DNA of 64,000 nt from Blakeslea trispora (taxonomy: Eukaryota > Mucoromycota > Mucoromycetes > Mucorales > Choanephoraceae). Of the stretch, positions 24,601 to 35,550 are shown piece after piece (position 1 is the first letter of the stretch; each line of letters opens with the position of its first letter). The stretch covers positions 434,001 to 498,000 of the forward strand of contig JAIWNE010000009.1 of assembly GCA_025331445.1 (NCBI GenBank). Direction: 5' to 3'. The position numbers and the translations under genes were made by a program. Below the pieces are notes generated by a model. That model did not search any database and had not been told where the DNA came from. It saw only the letters and a program-made list of their open reading frames with translations.

Positions 24601-27600
24601 TTTCAAGGTAAATATCTTGCCGGCATCAACAGCACCACCTTCTTCTAACACTTCATCAGGGACATTGTCTTCGTTCTCTACTTCTTCATCAGGCCTGTTT
24701 GTTTGTTGTCTTCTTGGATGTTTTTTTGAAAACTCAAAGTATGCAGCAAATTGAGCCAAATTCAAGTGCGAAAGCTCATCCGGACGAGCAACATAGTGTT
24801 CTATCAATCCAGGCTGATACCATTCAGTAGAATCTGCAGGTAAGTCCACCAAGTCCTGACCACTTTTAAGAATACGTGTTCTTTCATCGAGCCTTGATGT
24901 TGGAATGTGTACAGTTACAGTACTCGATTCGGCCATGTTGATACCAAGCAAATTGTAGCAGGCTTCCTGGGCAGATATTTCACTTGTGTTGTAATAAGTA
25001 TTTATCAAGGAGCCCAGCATGTTCATGGCTTTGCTTGAAGGATCATTGCGGTGCTTTTGAAAGATTTCATCCAAGGCCTTACTGATGCCTTTATCACCTT
25101 TGCTGATGTAATTGACAACATATTCACAACAGGCATACGGGTCTAATATGTACTGGATATCCATGTTTGACCGCATAAGACCAAAAACTTTAGCATTGTA
25201 GTTGTTGGTAACAATTGCATTAGTGGAACGCTTGATAAAGATTTTGTTCAATTTGAGGTTGATACGCAGAGCATTGAGATAGTCGTTGTAGGTTGCGATA
25301 TTCAACTCAATCAAGAAATCTTCAAATGACATATTTGACTGGGTCAAAGTGGACATGTTGTCATTAAGATACGTATTGATTCTTTTGTTCAAAGCCTTCA
25401 ACCGGTTCTTTTCTTCAGCAGTAAACTCAAGATCTTCTACAGGTGTCAATAGTCTTGTCTCTTTCATAGGTGGAAATGGTATATTGAATCGGCAAACTTC
25501 CTTTCCTCCTCGTTTTCTTATACAGGTATGAGTGTGTTTATGAGAAAGTCTACTATCCACCAAAGTTCTCCATGTGCTCTCATTGCATTCTTCTACATTC
25601 TTGGCATGAGGAGTTCCATCCCATTCTCTTTTGCATGTAACAAGCTTATCCACAAAATCACAAACTTCCTGCTGATTGCTTTCAGTACCAGTCTTGTTGT
25701 TGAAAACAGGCGCATCCTTCAACCAAATGAGCATATGGATATGTGGAGATCCTTTAAAATAGCACAAGTTACCATAAGCATATGTTTAAAGAACTTTTCT
25801 TTTTGCTTACCACGTTGTTGGAATTCTACTCTATAATAATATTCCTTGATCTTGTACCCTGCAAAAGGACCTGCTTCATGAGACCATGTCTTTTTAAGGA
25901 CACGGAATCTATGGTCAAAGTAGCGAGCGCAGGTAACTGGATCGCTTTGTATCAATCTAGCTTTTTCTGCATAACTCAATTCGTTTGATTGAATTTCAGT
26001 AATAACATCATTGTCAGCCACTTTCTTCAAAATAACCAAGAGCTCAGGCCAAAATGCTTCTGCAGCTGAAACAGTCAAAAAGATAGTTGGTATACCTATT
26101 TGTGCAATCATAGCCATAACATTTTGCTTCTGTCCTTTCCAATAGCTGCCTGACGAACGAATACCAGTAAAAACCTTGTACGCTTGATCGAGATTCAACA
26201 AAGCATTTACATTTTCCGGATTGGATACATCATCTACTGTAATGGCTCGCTCGCTGTCCTCACCGTTGGCTTTCATTGTTCTTTTTCGAATGATGATGTT
26301 CAAATTACTTTTCATCTTCAACAGTTGAATCTTGCGATCAAAAAACAAAAGACAATCAGCACGACTTGCAACTCTTCTATCGAAACTACGAGTCATTGAT
26401 TTGACCATGGACTGGTAAGATACACACGATGTTGTGACCAACTTTTGTCCAAAGAAAATTTTGGGGAAAGCCAAAAAATCACAGTCTTGATCCATAATAA
26501 TGGAAAGAGGTGTGTTTCCTTCTGCTGGGCTATACGGAGAACAGTGTTATTATCAACAAGCAAAGTTTCTTGTACTCCTGCATTGGCCTCATCTACTCCA
26601 TCAACCTGCTCTTCACTTTGAGAACCACTATTTTCATTGGTCTCGGCTTGATTGTCTGAGCCTTGTTCATCATCATCTGGACCAAAGTCTTCTTCAAATA
26701 TGTCACCTAGCTCATCTTCATTGACTTCTACCGATTCGTTTGAACCGTCTTGACGTAGATTGCGAGTAGTCCATTCTTCTTCATCAACAACATCGACATC
26801 ATGAGCAAGGTAGAGAGGAGTTCCTAGCAAGTAGCGAACTGCTGTCCAAACATAGTCAGGCTTGACAACTCCTTGCATGTAGTTCTTAAGGTAAGTCATC
26901 TTTCTTGCTAAGTGAACATGTACAATTGACGTATCGTCAAGGTTTCTTGGTAAAGAAGATACAGAGGTATCAACGTTGACAGGTACATTGACTATGGCAC
27001 CTTTACTTCTGAACTGACCATGCAGACCTTTATGGGTCCACAAAGATTGGAAGATATGGCGTGGTGCTACCAGTCTTTCTTCGAGTCTGCTGAGCCTGTT
27101 GACGCATTCTACTTTCTCCGGAAAATGAAGGCCGTGAGACAATGCAATAGTTGGCAGCTTTGTTTTTTTGAGTGATGCTCTACAAGTCATACAAGTTCGA
27201 TATTTTGCATCATCTTCATCATTGCCTTCTCTTGCAACCATATTGTGTCCTTGGAATACATTGTGGTGGAGGCCCCAAAAAGCTCCAAGAACAACCTCTT
27301 CATCGCAACCCCAACTAATTAACTGATTTTTGCTTACTAAACAAGTGCTCCTCTTGAAGAAGAGATTTCCGCAGCAAAAGCAAATGAAGGTAGGGCCAAG
27401 ACGAATCGAGTCTTCATATTCATTAATAACAGCTTGCCATTCTAAGTTGATCTGGAATATGATGCTGTGTGTCAAAACGAATGTCTTTTTTTTTAAAAAA
27501 ATTAATTTACCTCGGGTTCCAAAGGTGTTTGTTGTCTTTGCCGGTACTCTCTTTGGTATTCAGTATATTCTTCAATATGAGCAGCTCTATACTGTCTGGC

Positions 27601-28094
27601 TTCTTCGATATGCTCGGCTCTATACTGTCTGGCTTCTTCACTATGTTCAGCTCTATACTGTCTGGCTTCTTCACTATGCTCGGCTCTATATCTTCTTGGA
27701 TACGACCTTCCTTCTTCGGAATTGTTTCGGTCTCTCTGCCGCTTTCTAATTGATTCAGAGTTGTTTGCAACGTAGGATCGCTGATTCTCTCTTCTCCTTC
27801 TTGCCTTTCATTTTCCACATTGCAAAGTCTAAACCGACTTGTTTGGCCTGAGTATGTGACGGTTGAATTGGTTGCATCTCGAGGTACATCTTGAATGGGT
27901 GAACTCATGTCATCACTTGCAAGAGTTTCGGTTGAAGAGCTTGGGGCAGTATTGCTCTGAATTTCAGGGGCAAGGTCCTCAGTGCTGTTTTCTTGTCTTG
28001 TTAGAAGGCTTGCAGGGAATCTGATGTATATTCTTTCTTCTTCTGATTGAGACGTTCTCTCATCGCGCCTAGATCTAAGTCGAGTTCTGGGCAT
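21664..28094 (-). pseudogene. Helentron Rep/helicase/EEP endonuclease gene with one frameshift
   Basis: Exons on the minus strand: 28094-27511, 27464-25811, 25751-21664. The N-terminus carries three copies of a 14-residue KKPDSIE repeat (about 27570-27690). Then come Cys-rich motifs (FICFCCGNLFF, CMTCRA), the Helitron-like N domain (GSYWKGQKQNVMAMIAQIGI), and the HUH motif SPHIHMLIW. The catalytic tyrosines are in EYVVNYISKGDKG. A Pif1-type SF1 helicase follows (Walker A GGAGVGKS, Walker B VVIIDEIS, VGDFLQLPA, AMTVHKSQGGTYDS). The C-terminal EEP nuclease has ISYNVE, LNETW, GDFNID and SYHEPLW. The 59-nt intron 25752-25810 separates FQQRG from SPHIHM, inside the catalytic motif. A single-base frame change near 26535 breaks the polyprotein between LLVDNNTVL and YSPAEGNTPLSIIMDQDCDF. 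It could be a real inactivating lesion or a sequencing error, since everything else is intact. The EEP end has Tyr where SDH-type enzymes have Asp. Confidence 0.85.
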
Positions 28095-28233
28095 ATCTTT
28101 AAGTATTTGTTATTTGAAAGAGATAATGTTTTATTTTACTTCTAAAATTAGAGGTATTCTATCTTGACAATAACAATGTAGTTTGCTGGCTTAAGCTTAA
28201 TCTACTGTTCCTAACTCAAGCTTGCTTCGCCTG

Positions 28234-28257
28234 AGGGGGAGGGACGACCCTCCCCCT
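28234..28257. repeat. GC-rich perfect hairpin upstream of the Helentron gene
   Basis: AGGGGGAGGG, loop ACGA, then CCCTCCCCCT: a 10-bp perfect stem in otherwise AT-rich DNA, about 140 nt before the Helentron start codon. Similar GCTTAATC/GGCTTAATC motifs flank it (about 28194 and 28280). It could be a promoter-region or replication-related structure of the element. Confidence 0.7.
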
Positions 28258-28998
28258 TGAACCCCCTCCCAGGCTGGTTTAGGCTTAATCCATGTAATTT
28301 TTTCATTGCTTGTTATCCACTGTTTTTGCTTGAGGCTTCTCATATCATTTTCATGTTTGTATGCACATCCATATAGAGCTTGTTGTTCTTTGGCTGTTCC
28401 ATATATGGTAATTTTTTGTCACAATATTTTTTTTTTATTTTTTTCTTCATTTCCAAAGGCTTATTTGATACTCCGTATAAAACGCCAAAAAGCTGTATAT
28501 TTTTTCAAGCGCAGCTACTGTAAAACGATTGATGTGCTTACTGAAGGCTCTAGTCATGGAAATTAACTCATTTCTGCTTCCTATACTGCTTATTATGATC
28601 CCAAAAGGTACCTATATCAAAGCCAAGCATGCCAATCAATCTGAATACACCCGATGCAGCATTCCCATTACAAAAAAGAACATCTGAGCTACAAATCAGC
28701 CTAAAGAAGAACCCATATATAGCATTTATTGATTCAAGTTAATAAAATTAAAAAAGCTTGATTTGCTCATAATACCTAAATAATCCAATCATATGCCAAG
28801 CTCATCCAAAAATTAAAGCGATACGATTAGCCCATTTATTGCTTATACTTCTAAAACTTGTTAAATCACTATCGCTCTATACGCTGAAGGCAATTTGTCA
28901 CTATAACTCCCTTTTGAGACCTAAGTTAGATATAATTCGACTACAAGCAACTCCTATTTAAAGTAATCCGCAAAAGGGTTTTGCCATTCAATAAAAAA

Positions 28999-29090
28999 TG
29001 TCAGATTCTGACAGAAATCATGTCAGATTCTGACAAAAAACCTTAAACCGCCTTAATTGAATTTCAAGGTTTTCATGTCAGATTCTGACA
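28999..29090. repeat. Three copies of the palindrome TGTCAGATTCTGACA
   Basis: Perfect 15-mer palindromes (7-bp arms around one T) at 28999-29013, 29021-29035 and 29076-29090. Copies two and three are further bracketed by inverted AAAACCTT/AAGGTTTT. They lie in a 600-bp gene-free strip between the Helentron and repeat copy A, whose left edge is at 29129. The form fits binding sites for a dimeric protein. Otherwise 28500-29128 shows no gene. Confidence 0.75.
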
Positions 29091-29128
29091 AAAAAAAAGT
29101 TCACCTCAACATCTTTTAAGCTGTGGTG

Positions 29129-30875
29129 GAAAGAGTGTTATAGCCCGTATCCTAACACTTTATTGTACTTGGCTCGGATCATGATCAGCAGAAATTGAAA
29201 GATAGTGATGGCAACATTGATGATGATGGAAACGATAGCGTTATTCATGAGGGTATCTGTCATGAAATTCATATCGGCAATAATAGAATTATAAGAGATT
29301 TCGAATGCAAGGAATTTGAAACGAGGTTTTAAGGAATACTGGATGGTTTGAAAGAGAAAAAAAAATTGAGGTTAGTAGACATCAGGTTAGTAGACATTGC
29401 ATGCACACACACAAAGGCATAGGAGGTTAGTACATAAAAGGTTAGTAGCGTAAGCTCGCACAGCATATTCCATGATCCACAATGATGCTGATCCATTATG
29501 TATGCTGATCCATTATGTGTGCTGATCCATTATGTATGCTGATCCTCTATATAAGCTGATCCTCTATATAAGCTGATCCTCTATATAAGCTGATCCTCTA
29601 TATAAGCTGATCCTCTATATAAGCTGATCGACTATATATAAGCTGATCGACTATGGTGTTGGCGGAAAATAGTGTTGATCCTTATTTTAAGCGGTATACA
29701 AGAGGTGTGAACAAAACGCGGTACGGTTAAAAAACCAAAAGACCAAATAACCAAAAGACCAGAAGACCAAAAGATCAGACAGCCAGAAAAGTAGAAACCA
29801 AGTCTTGAAAAGCTGAAAAGAAAAATTACTATCCGCTATTTCAAGAAAAATGATATAGTCACCTAGGTTTTCAGGCCATCAAATACACCGTATCACATGC
29901 AACCACCAAGCGAAGAGAACCAGAGCATAACTGGAAAATACCGGAGCAACGTTTTAGTCGGCATGGAGAACCTGATTTCGAAGATGAGCAACATCGCGTT
30001 CGAGAGATGAGGATAACTAGGATACAAGAAAAGGTGCTTAATATAACAGCTTTTGAAGAGACACAATCAAAAATATAAAGGTTACTTACCAAGACTAGCG
30101 GTTTTGTCGTGCTTGAGAGCCTGATTCTGAAGATGAGCAACATGAAGTTCGAGAGATGAGGATAACCAGAATTAAGAAAGAAGAAGAAAAAAAAAAAAAA
30201 GTAATAAAAAGCAGTATAACCAAAAGACCATACGACCAAAAGACCAGAGCATCATAGTAATCTAGAGAGCCAGTAGAGCGCATACCCGAGTCTTGAATAG
30301 CTGAATAAAAGAAATAAGGGTATGTCAGTATCCGTAAGTCAAGTAAGGTAGCATAGTCACCTAGTTCTTTTGAACAACAAAAGACGCGCCGTATCACTTG
30401 TAAGCACCAGACCGGTAGACCAAAGCATAAGCGGAATACACCGGAGCAGCATTTTTGTCAGTCTTGAGTACCTGATGTTGAAGATGAGCAACATCGCTTA
30501 AGAGATGAGGACTACAGAACGAGAGAAAGACTCTTAGTATAACGGCTTTTAAAGAAAGACATGGTCAAGAATATGCGATAGTCACCTAACCAAACGGTTT
30601 CTTCTTCTTCTTCGGTATACACCAGCAGTAACTACCATGAAGGATCTATAACCTATACCTATGTGCGTGTACACGTCTATTTTACCTGATGTCTACTAAA
30701 GATAAGAAGAAAAAAAATTAAACCGGGGAAGGGCCCTTGAAAAAAAAAAAAAATCCGAAATCATCGGTCTTTCAAATCTCTCGTCTACTTTTTTTTTTCT
30801 CCAAGACTTTCTTAAAAGCGGTAATCATCCCTTTTTTGTTCTCTCAACAATCATCATCACCTATACAAAAAAACA
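29129..30875 (-). repeat. Repeat copy A (1.75 kb) of an intron-containing repeat family
   Basis: Nearly identical to 31729-33556 (copy B, direct) and to the inverse of 33553-35342 (copy C). Copy A lacks an 85-bp internal duplication present in both B and C. The interior shows AGCTGATCCTCTATATA tandem repeats (17 bp, about 29480-29652), an array of GTTAGTA, CCAAAAGACC-type simple repeats, and two diverged internal segments that share splice-like borders. Left and right flanks are unrelated to those of B. No terminal repeats or target duplication mark it as a known transposon class. Confidence 0.9.
29138..30638 (-). CDS. Putative intron-rich gene in repeat copy A (function unknown)
   Basis: On the minus strand, ATG at 30638 opens exon 1 (30638-30586, MVVTAGVYRRRRRNRLV). 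It ends at AG/GTGACT, and a 74-nt intron leads to exon 2 from 30511. The joined frame is SPHLLSDVAHLQHQVLKTDK through YSAYALVYRSGAYK and stops at 30394, a 56-aa product. A separate terminal exon, 29338-29138, follows a strong acceptor and encodes 66 residues with a transmembrane helix (VSIIINVAITIFQFLLIMIR) ending KVLGYGL. Further intron-like segments with donors GTGACTAT or GTAAGT and CAG/TAG acceptors lie between. I could not join all exons into one frame. It is either a multi-exon membrane-protein gene with unusual splicing or a decayed one. No homologue is known to me. Confidence 0.35.
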
Positions 30876-31386
30876 ATGAAATGGCCCTAAAAATTGCCTC
30901 TCGAGTAAAAGAAATATTGCTCTCTCATCGCATATAGCCCTGTCGGAGCACCATAGAGAAGAACATCTAAACAAAGTAACCTACTTACGCTGATAAATGA
31001 TCTATGAGAGATGGGCAAAAAAAAAAAAAATAACATAAAAAAGTCGCGTTCTGAAACAGAGAACCAAGAAAGTCAAACCTTTAGCCATTTTTAAAAATGT
31101 CTAGTAGTTTAACGCTTCAATCTTATAATCAGAAAGAAGAGAAAAGAGGTTTTGAAAAATGATCCGGAATGTTATATAAAAGATTCAACGGTAACTTAGC
31201 TGGCGAGAATGAGTGAAGAAAAAAAAAAGTCTATTTTCCTTGGTGAAACAATACAAAGATGTTGAAACAAAGCCATGCATGTGGATTACACCAAAAGAAC
31301 ATACACGTGCTCTACAGAACTCGCCTTATTGGCAAGGGGTTTTATTGTCATTCAATAGTTTACTATTTGTCACGAAATGATTTCCA
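30876..31386. other. Spacer between repeat copies A and B
   Basis: Unique AT-rich sequence with no gene recognised. Its start marks where copy A loses similarity to B, right after CACCTATACAAAAAA. Its end runs into a Asn/Met-codon-rich tandem repeat that belongs to the palindrome arm. Confidence 0.5.
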
Positions 31387-31737
31387 TTCATGTTTTCATT
31401 GTTTTCCACAAATCTATTACTGCTCATGATTTCATTGTTCTTCACAAGCCCAGTAATATGCATGTTATTATCGACTTTCATGTTTTCATTGTTTTCCATC
31501 ACCTTATCATCATCATTCATTATTTAATTGTTATTCATGGCCTCTTTATTATTAATAAATTTACTGTAATTCCCAATTTCTTCATAACTTGAAAATTTTA
31601 TCTTATTACTACTGCTGATACTAATTTGATTGGGTTTTATGCTTGCGATGATTTCCAATAACTTTATTGCTTTTATTACTGTCATTATTGTGACTATCCT
31701 TATATTTATTTTTCTTTGAGACTTTATTGAAAGAGTG

Positions 31738-33323
31738 TTATAGCCCGTATCCTAACACTTTATTGTACTTGGCTCGGATCATGATCAGCAGAAATTGAAA
31801 GATAGTGATGGCAACATTGATGATGATGGAAACGATAGCGTTATTCATGAGGGTATCTGTCATGAAATTCATATCGGCAATAATAGAATTATAAGAGATT
31901 TCGAATGCAAGGAATTTGAAACGAGGTTTTAAGGAATACTGGATGGTTTGAAAGAGAAAAAAAAATTGAGGTTAGTAGACATCAGGTTAGTAGACATTGC
32001 ATGCACACACACAAAGGCATAGGAGGTTAGTACATAAAAGGTTAGTAGGCATGAGGTTAGTAGACATCAGGTTAGTAGACATTGCATGCACACACACAAA
32101 GGCATAGGAGGTTAGTACATAAAAGGTTAGTAGCGTAAGCTCGCACAGCATATTCCATGATCCACAATGATGCTGATCCATTATGTATGCTGATCCATTA
32201 TGTGTGCTGATCCATTATGTATGCTGATCCTCTATATAAGCTGATCCTCTATATAAGCTGATCCTCTATATAAGCTGATCCTCTATATAAGCTGATCCTC
32301 TATATAAGCTGATCGACTATATATAAGCTGATCGACTATGGTGTTGGCGGAAAATAGTGTTGATCCTTATTTTAAGCGGTATACAAGAGGTGTGAACAAA
32401 ACGCGGTACGGTTAAAAAACCAAAAGACCAAATAACCAAAAGACCAGAAGACCAAAAGATCAGACAGCCAGAAAAGTAGAAACCAAGTCTTGAAAAGCTG
32501 AAAAGAAAAATTACTATCCGCTATTTCAAGAAAAATGATATAGTCACCTAGGTTTTCAGGCCATCAAATACACCGTATCACATGCAACCACCAAGCGAAG
32601 AGAACCAGAGCATAACTGGAAAATACCGGAGCAACGTTTTAGTCGGCATGGAGAACCTGATTTCGAAGATGAGCAACATCGCGTTCGAGAGATGAGGATA
32701 ACTAGGATACAAGAAAAGGTGCTTAATATAACAGCTTTTGAAGAGACACAATCAAAAATATAAAGGTTACTTACCAAGACTAGCGGTTTTGTCGTGCTTG
32801 AGAGCCTGATTCTGAAGATGAGCAACATGAAGTTCGAGAGATGAGGATAACCAGAATTAAGAAAGAAGAAGAAAAAAAAAAAAAAGTAATAAAAAGCAGT
32901 ATAACCAAAAGACCATACGACCAAAAGACCAGAGCATCATAGTAATCTAGAGAGCCAGTAGAGCGCATACCCGAGTCTTGAATAGCTGAATAAAAGAAAT
33001 AAGGGTATGTCAGTATCCGTAAGTCAAGTAAGGTAGCATAGTCACCTAGTTCTTTTGAACAACAAAAGACGCGCCGTATCACTTGTAAGCACCAGACCGG
33101 TAGACCAAAGCATAAGCGGAATACACCGGAGCAGCATTTTTGTCAGTCTTGAGTACCTGATGTTGAAGATGAGCAACATCGCTTAAGAGATGAGGACTAC
33201 AGAACGAGAGAAAGACTCTTAGTATAACGGCTTTTAAAGAAAGACATGGTCAAGAATATGCGATAGTCACCTAACCAAACGGTTTCTTCTTCTTCTTCGG
33301 TATACACCAGCAGTAACTACCAT
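31738..33323 (-). CDS. Putative intron-rich gene in repeat copy B
   Basis: Same arrangement as in copy A. Exon 1 is 33323-33271 (MVVTAGVYRRRRRNRLV) with donor AG/GTGACT. The second exon has the SDVAHLQHQ frame, and the terminal transmembrane exon is 31938-31738. All inspected splice borders and the 56-codon frame are identical to copy A. The one notable difference is the intron before the terminal exon, where the TACTAAC array is doubled to eight motifs (31971-32132 on the minus strand). Confidence 0.35.
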
Positions 33324-33749
33324 GAAGGATCTATAACCTATACCTATGTGCGTGTACACGTCTATTTTACCTGATGTCTACTAAAGATAAGAAGAAAAAA
33401 AATTAAACCGGGGAAGGGCCCTTGAAAAAAAAAAAAAATCCGAAATCATCGGTCTTTCAAATCTCTCGTCTACTTTTTTTTTTCTCCAAGACTTTCTTAA
33501 AAGCGGTAATCATCCCTTTTTTGTTCTCTCAACAATCATCATCACCTATACAAAAAAAAGGGATGATTACCGCTTGTAGAAAGTCTTGGAGAAAAAAAAA
33601 AGTAGACGAGAATTTGAAAGACCCGATGATTTCGGATTTTTTTTTTTTTTCAAGGGCCCTTCCCCGGTTTAATTTTTTTCTTCTTATCTTTAGTAGACAT
33701 CAGGTAAAATAGACGTGTACACGCACATAGGTATAGTTATAGATCCTTC

Positions 33750-35333
33750 ATGGTAGTTACTGCTGGTGTATACCGAAGAAGAAGAAGAAACCGTTTGTTA
33801 GGTGACTATCGCATATTCTTACCATGTCTTTCTTTAAAAGCCTTATACTAAGAGTCTTTCTCTCGTTCTGTAGTCCTCATCTCTTAAGCGATGTTGCTCA
33901 TCTTCAACATCAGGTACTCAAGACTGACAAAAATGCTGCTCCGGTGTATTCCGCTTATGCTTTGGTCTACCGGTCTGGTGCTTACAAGTGATACGGCGCG
34001 TCTTTTGTTGTTCAAAAGAACTAGGTGACTATGCTACCTTACTTGACTTACGGATACTGACATACCCTTATTTCTTTTATTCAGCTATTCAAGACTCGGG
34101 TATGCGCTCTACTGGCTCTCTAGATTACTATGATGCTCTGGTCTTTTGGTCGTATGGTCTTTTGGTTATACTGCTTTTTATTACTTTTTTTTTTTTTTTC
34201 TTCTTCTTTCTTAATTCTGGTTATCCTCATCTCTCGAACTTCATGTTGCTCATCTTCAGAATCAGGCTCTCAAGCACGACAAAACCGCTAGTCTTGGTAA
34301 GTAACCTTTATATTTTTGATTGTGTCTCTTCAAAAGCTGTTATATTAAGCACCTTTTCTTGTATCCTAGTTATCCTCATCTCTCGAACGCGATGTTGCTC
34401 ATCTTCGAAATCAGGTTCTCCATGCCGACTAAAACGTTGCTCCGGTATTTTCCAGTTATGCTCTGGTTCTCTTCGCTTGGTGGTTGCATGTGATACGGTG
34501 TATTTGATGGCCTGAAAACCTAGGTGACTATATCATTTTTCTTGAAATAGCGGATAGTAATTTTTCTTTTCAGCTTTTCAAGACTTGGTTTCTACTTTTC
34601 TGGCTGTCTGATCTTTTGGTCTTCTGGTCTTTTGGTTATTTGGTCTTTTGGTTTTTTAACCGTACCGCGTTTTGTTCACACCTCTTGTATACCGCTTAAA
34701 ATAAGGATCAACACTATTTTCCGCCAACACCATAGTCGATCAGCTTATATATAGTCGATCAGCTTATATAGAGGATCAGCTTATATAGAGGATCAGCTTA
34801 TATAGAGGATCAGCTTATATAGAGGATCAGCTTATATAGAGGATCAGCATACATAATGGATCAGCACACATAATGGATCAGCATACATAATGGATCAGCA
34901 TCATTGTGGATCATGGAATATGCTGTGCGAGCTTACGCTACTAACCTTTTATGTACTAACCTCCTATGCCTTTGTGTGTGTGCATGCAATGTCTACTAAC
35001 CTGATGTCTACTAACCTCATGCCTACTAACCTTTTATGTACTAACCTCCTATGCCTTTGTGTGTGTGCATGCAATGTCTACTAACCTGATGTCTACTAAC
35101 CTCAATTTTTTTTTCTCTTTCAAACCATCCAGTATTCCTTAAAACCTCGTTTCAAATTCCTTGCATTCGAAATCTCTTATAATTCTATTATTGCCGATAT
35201 GAATTTCATGACAGATACCCTCATGAATAACGCTATCGTTTCCATCATCATCAATGTTGCCATCACTATCTTTCAATTTCTGCTGATCATGATCCGAGCC
35301 AAGTACAATAAAGTGTTAGGATACGGGCTATAA
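33750..35333 (+). pseudogene. Inverted copy C of the putative intron-rich gene, frameshifted
   Basis: Plus-strand mirror of copy B. The start codon at 33750 is kept, but one G is missing near the end of exon 1 (CGTTTGTTAG versus CGTTTGGTTAG), so the exon 1-exon 2 join is out of frame. The terminal exon 35133-35333 is unchanged. Three internal segments share SSLE..VAHL..Q-type peptides (LSSSLELHVAHLQNQALKHD and SSLERDVAHLRNQVLHAD), which shows an old internal duplication. In the middle one the acceptor CCTAG has become TCTGG. Confidence 0.35.
34939..35100 (+). promoter_or_regulatory. Array of eight TACTAAC branch-point motifs before a splice acceptor
   Basis: TACTAAC occurs at 34939, 34954, 34994, 35009, 35024, 35039, 35079 and 35094, followed by a T-rich tract and the acceptor CCATCCAG at 35132. 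The last motif lies 32 nt before the AG, an ideal branch-point distance. Copies B (31971-32132, minus) and A (29371-29447, minus) have eight and four motifs in the same place. TACTAAC is the optimal branch site in budding yeast. Whether the extra copies act as alternative branch points is inference. Confidence 0.6.
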
Positions 35334-35550
35334 CACTCTTTCAATAAAGTCTCAAAGAAAAATAAATATAAGGATAGTCACAATAATGACAGTAATAAAA
35401 GCAATAAAGTTATTGGAAATCATCGCAAGCATAAAACCCAATCAAATTAGTATCAGCAGTAGTAATAAGATAAAATTTTCAAGTTATGAAGAAATTGGGA
35501 ATTACAGTAAATTTATTAATAATAAAGAGGCCATGAATAACAATTAAATA

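Larger units (their letters stand above)
21540..28500 (-). mobile_element. Helentron-type rolling-circle transposon
   Basis: The element is delimited by a pair of 13-bp perfect inverted repeats, GGCGTTTTATACG at 21575-21587 and its complement at 28474-28486. Next to the 3' end the left copy extends into a hairpin (GGCGT, 5-nt loop, ACGCC). This shared inverted-repeat/hairpin arrangement is the known signature of Helentrons (Helitron2) and differs from the TC...CTRR ends of canonical Helitrons. Between the repeats, on the minus strand, lies one large Rep-helicase-endonuclease gene. Exact insertion borders (normally between T and T) could not be fixed, so the outer coordinates are approximate. 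Confidence 0.75.

Noticed and set aside
29480..29652. CRISPR-like array of regularly spaced AGCTGATCC units
   Set aside because: Units are a simple 17-bp tandem repeat without unique spacers, in a eukaryotic genome.
29871..30239. A 122-codon Phe/Ser/Leu-rich minus-strand frame in repeat copy A (also in B, and a 175-codon version in C)
   Set aside because: It runs through what look like introns (GTAAGT donor and TAG acceptor inside) and a poly-T tract, and its frame does not agree with the better SDVAHLQHQ frame. It is probably accidental.
31970..32140. GGTTAG-containing repeats suggesting telomeric sequence
   Set aside because: The repeated unit is GTTAGTA (TACTAAC on the other strand), with non-telomeric spacers, and not TTAGGG. 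It fits a branch-point array better.
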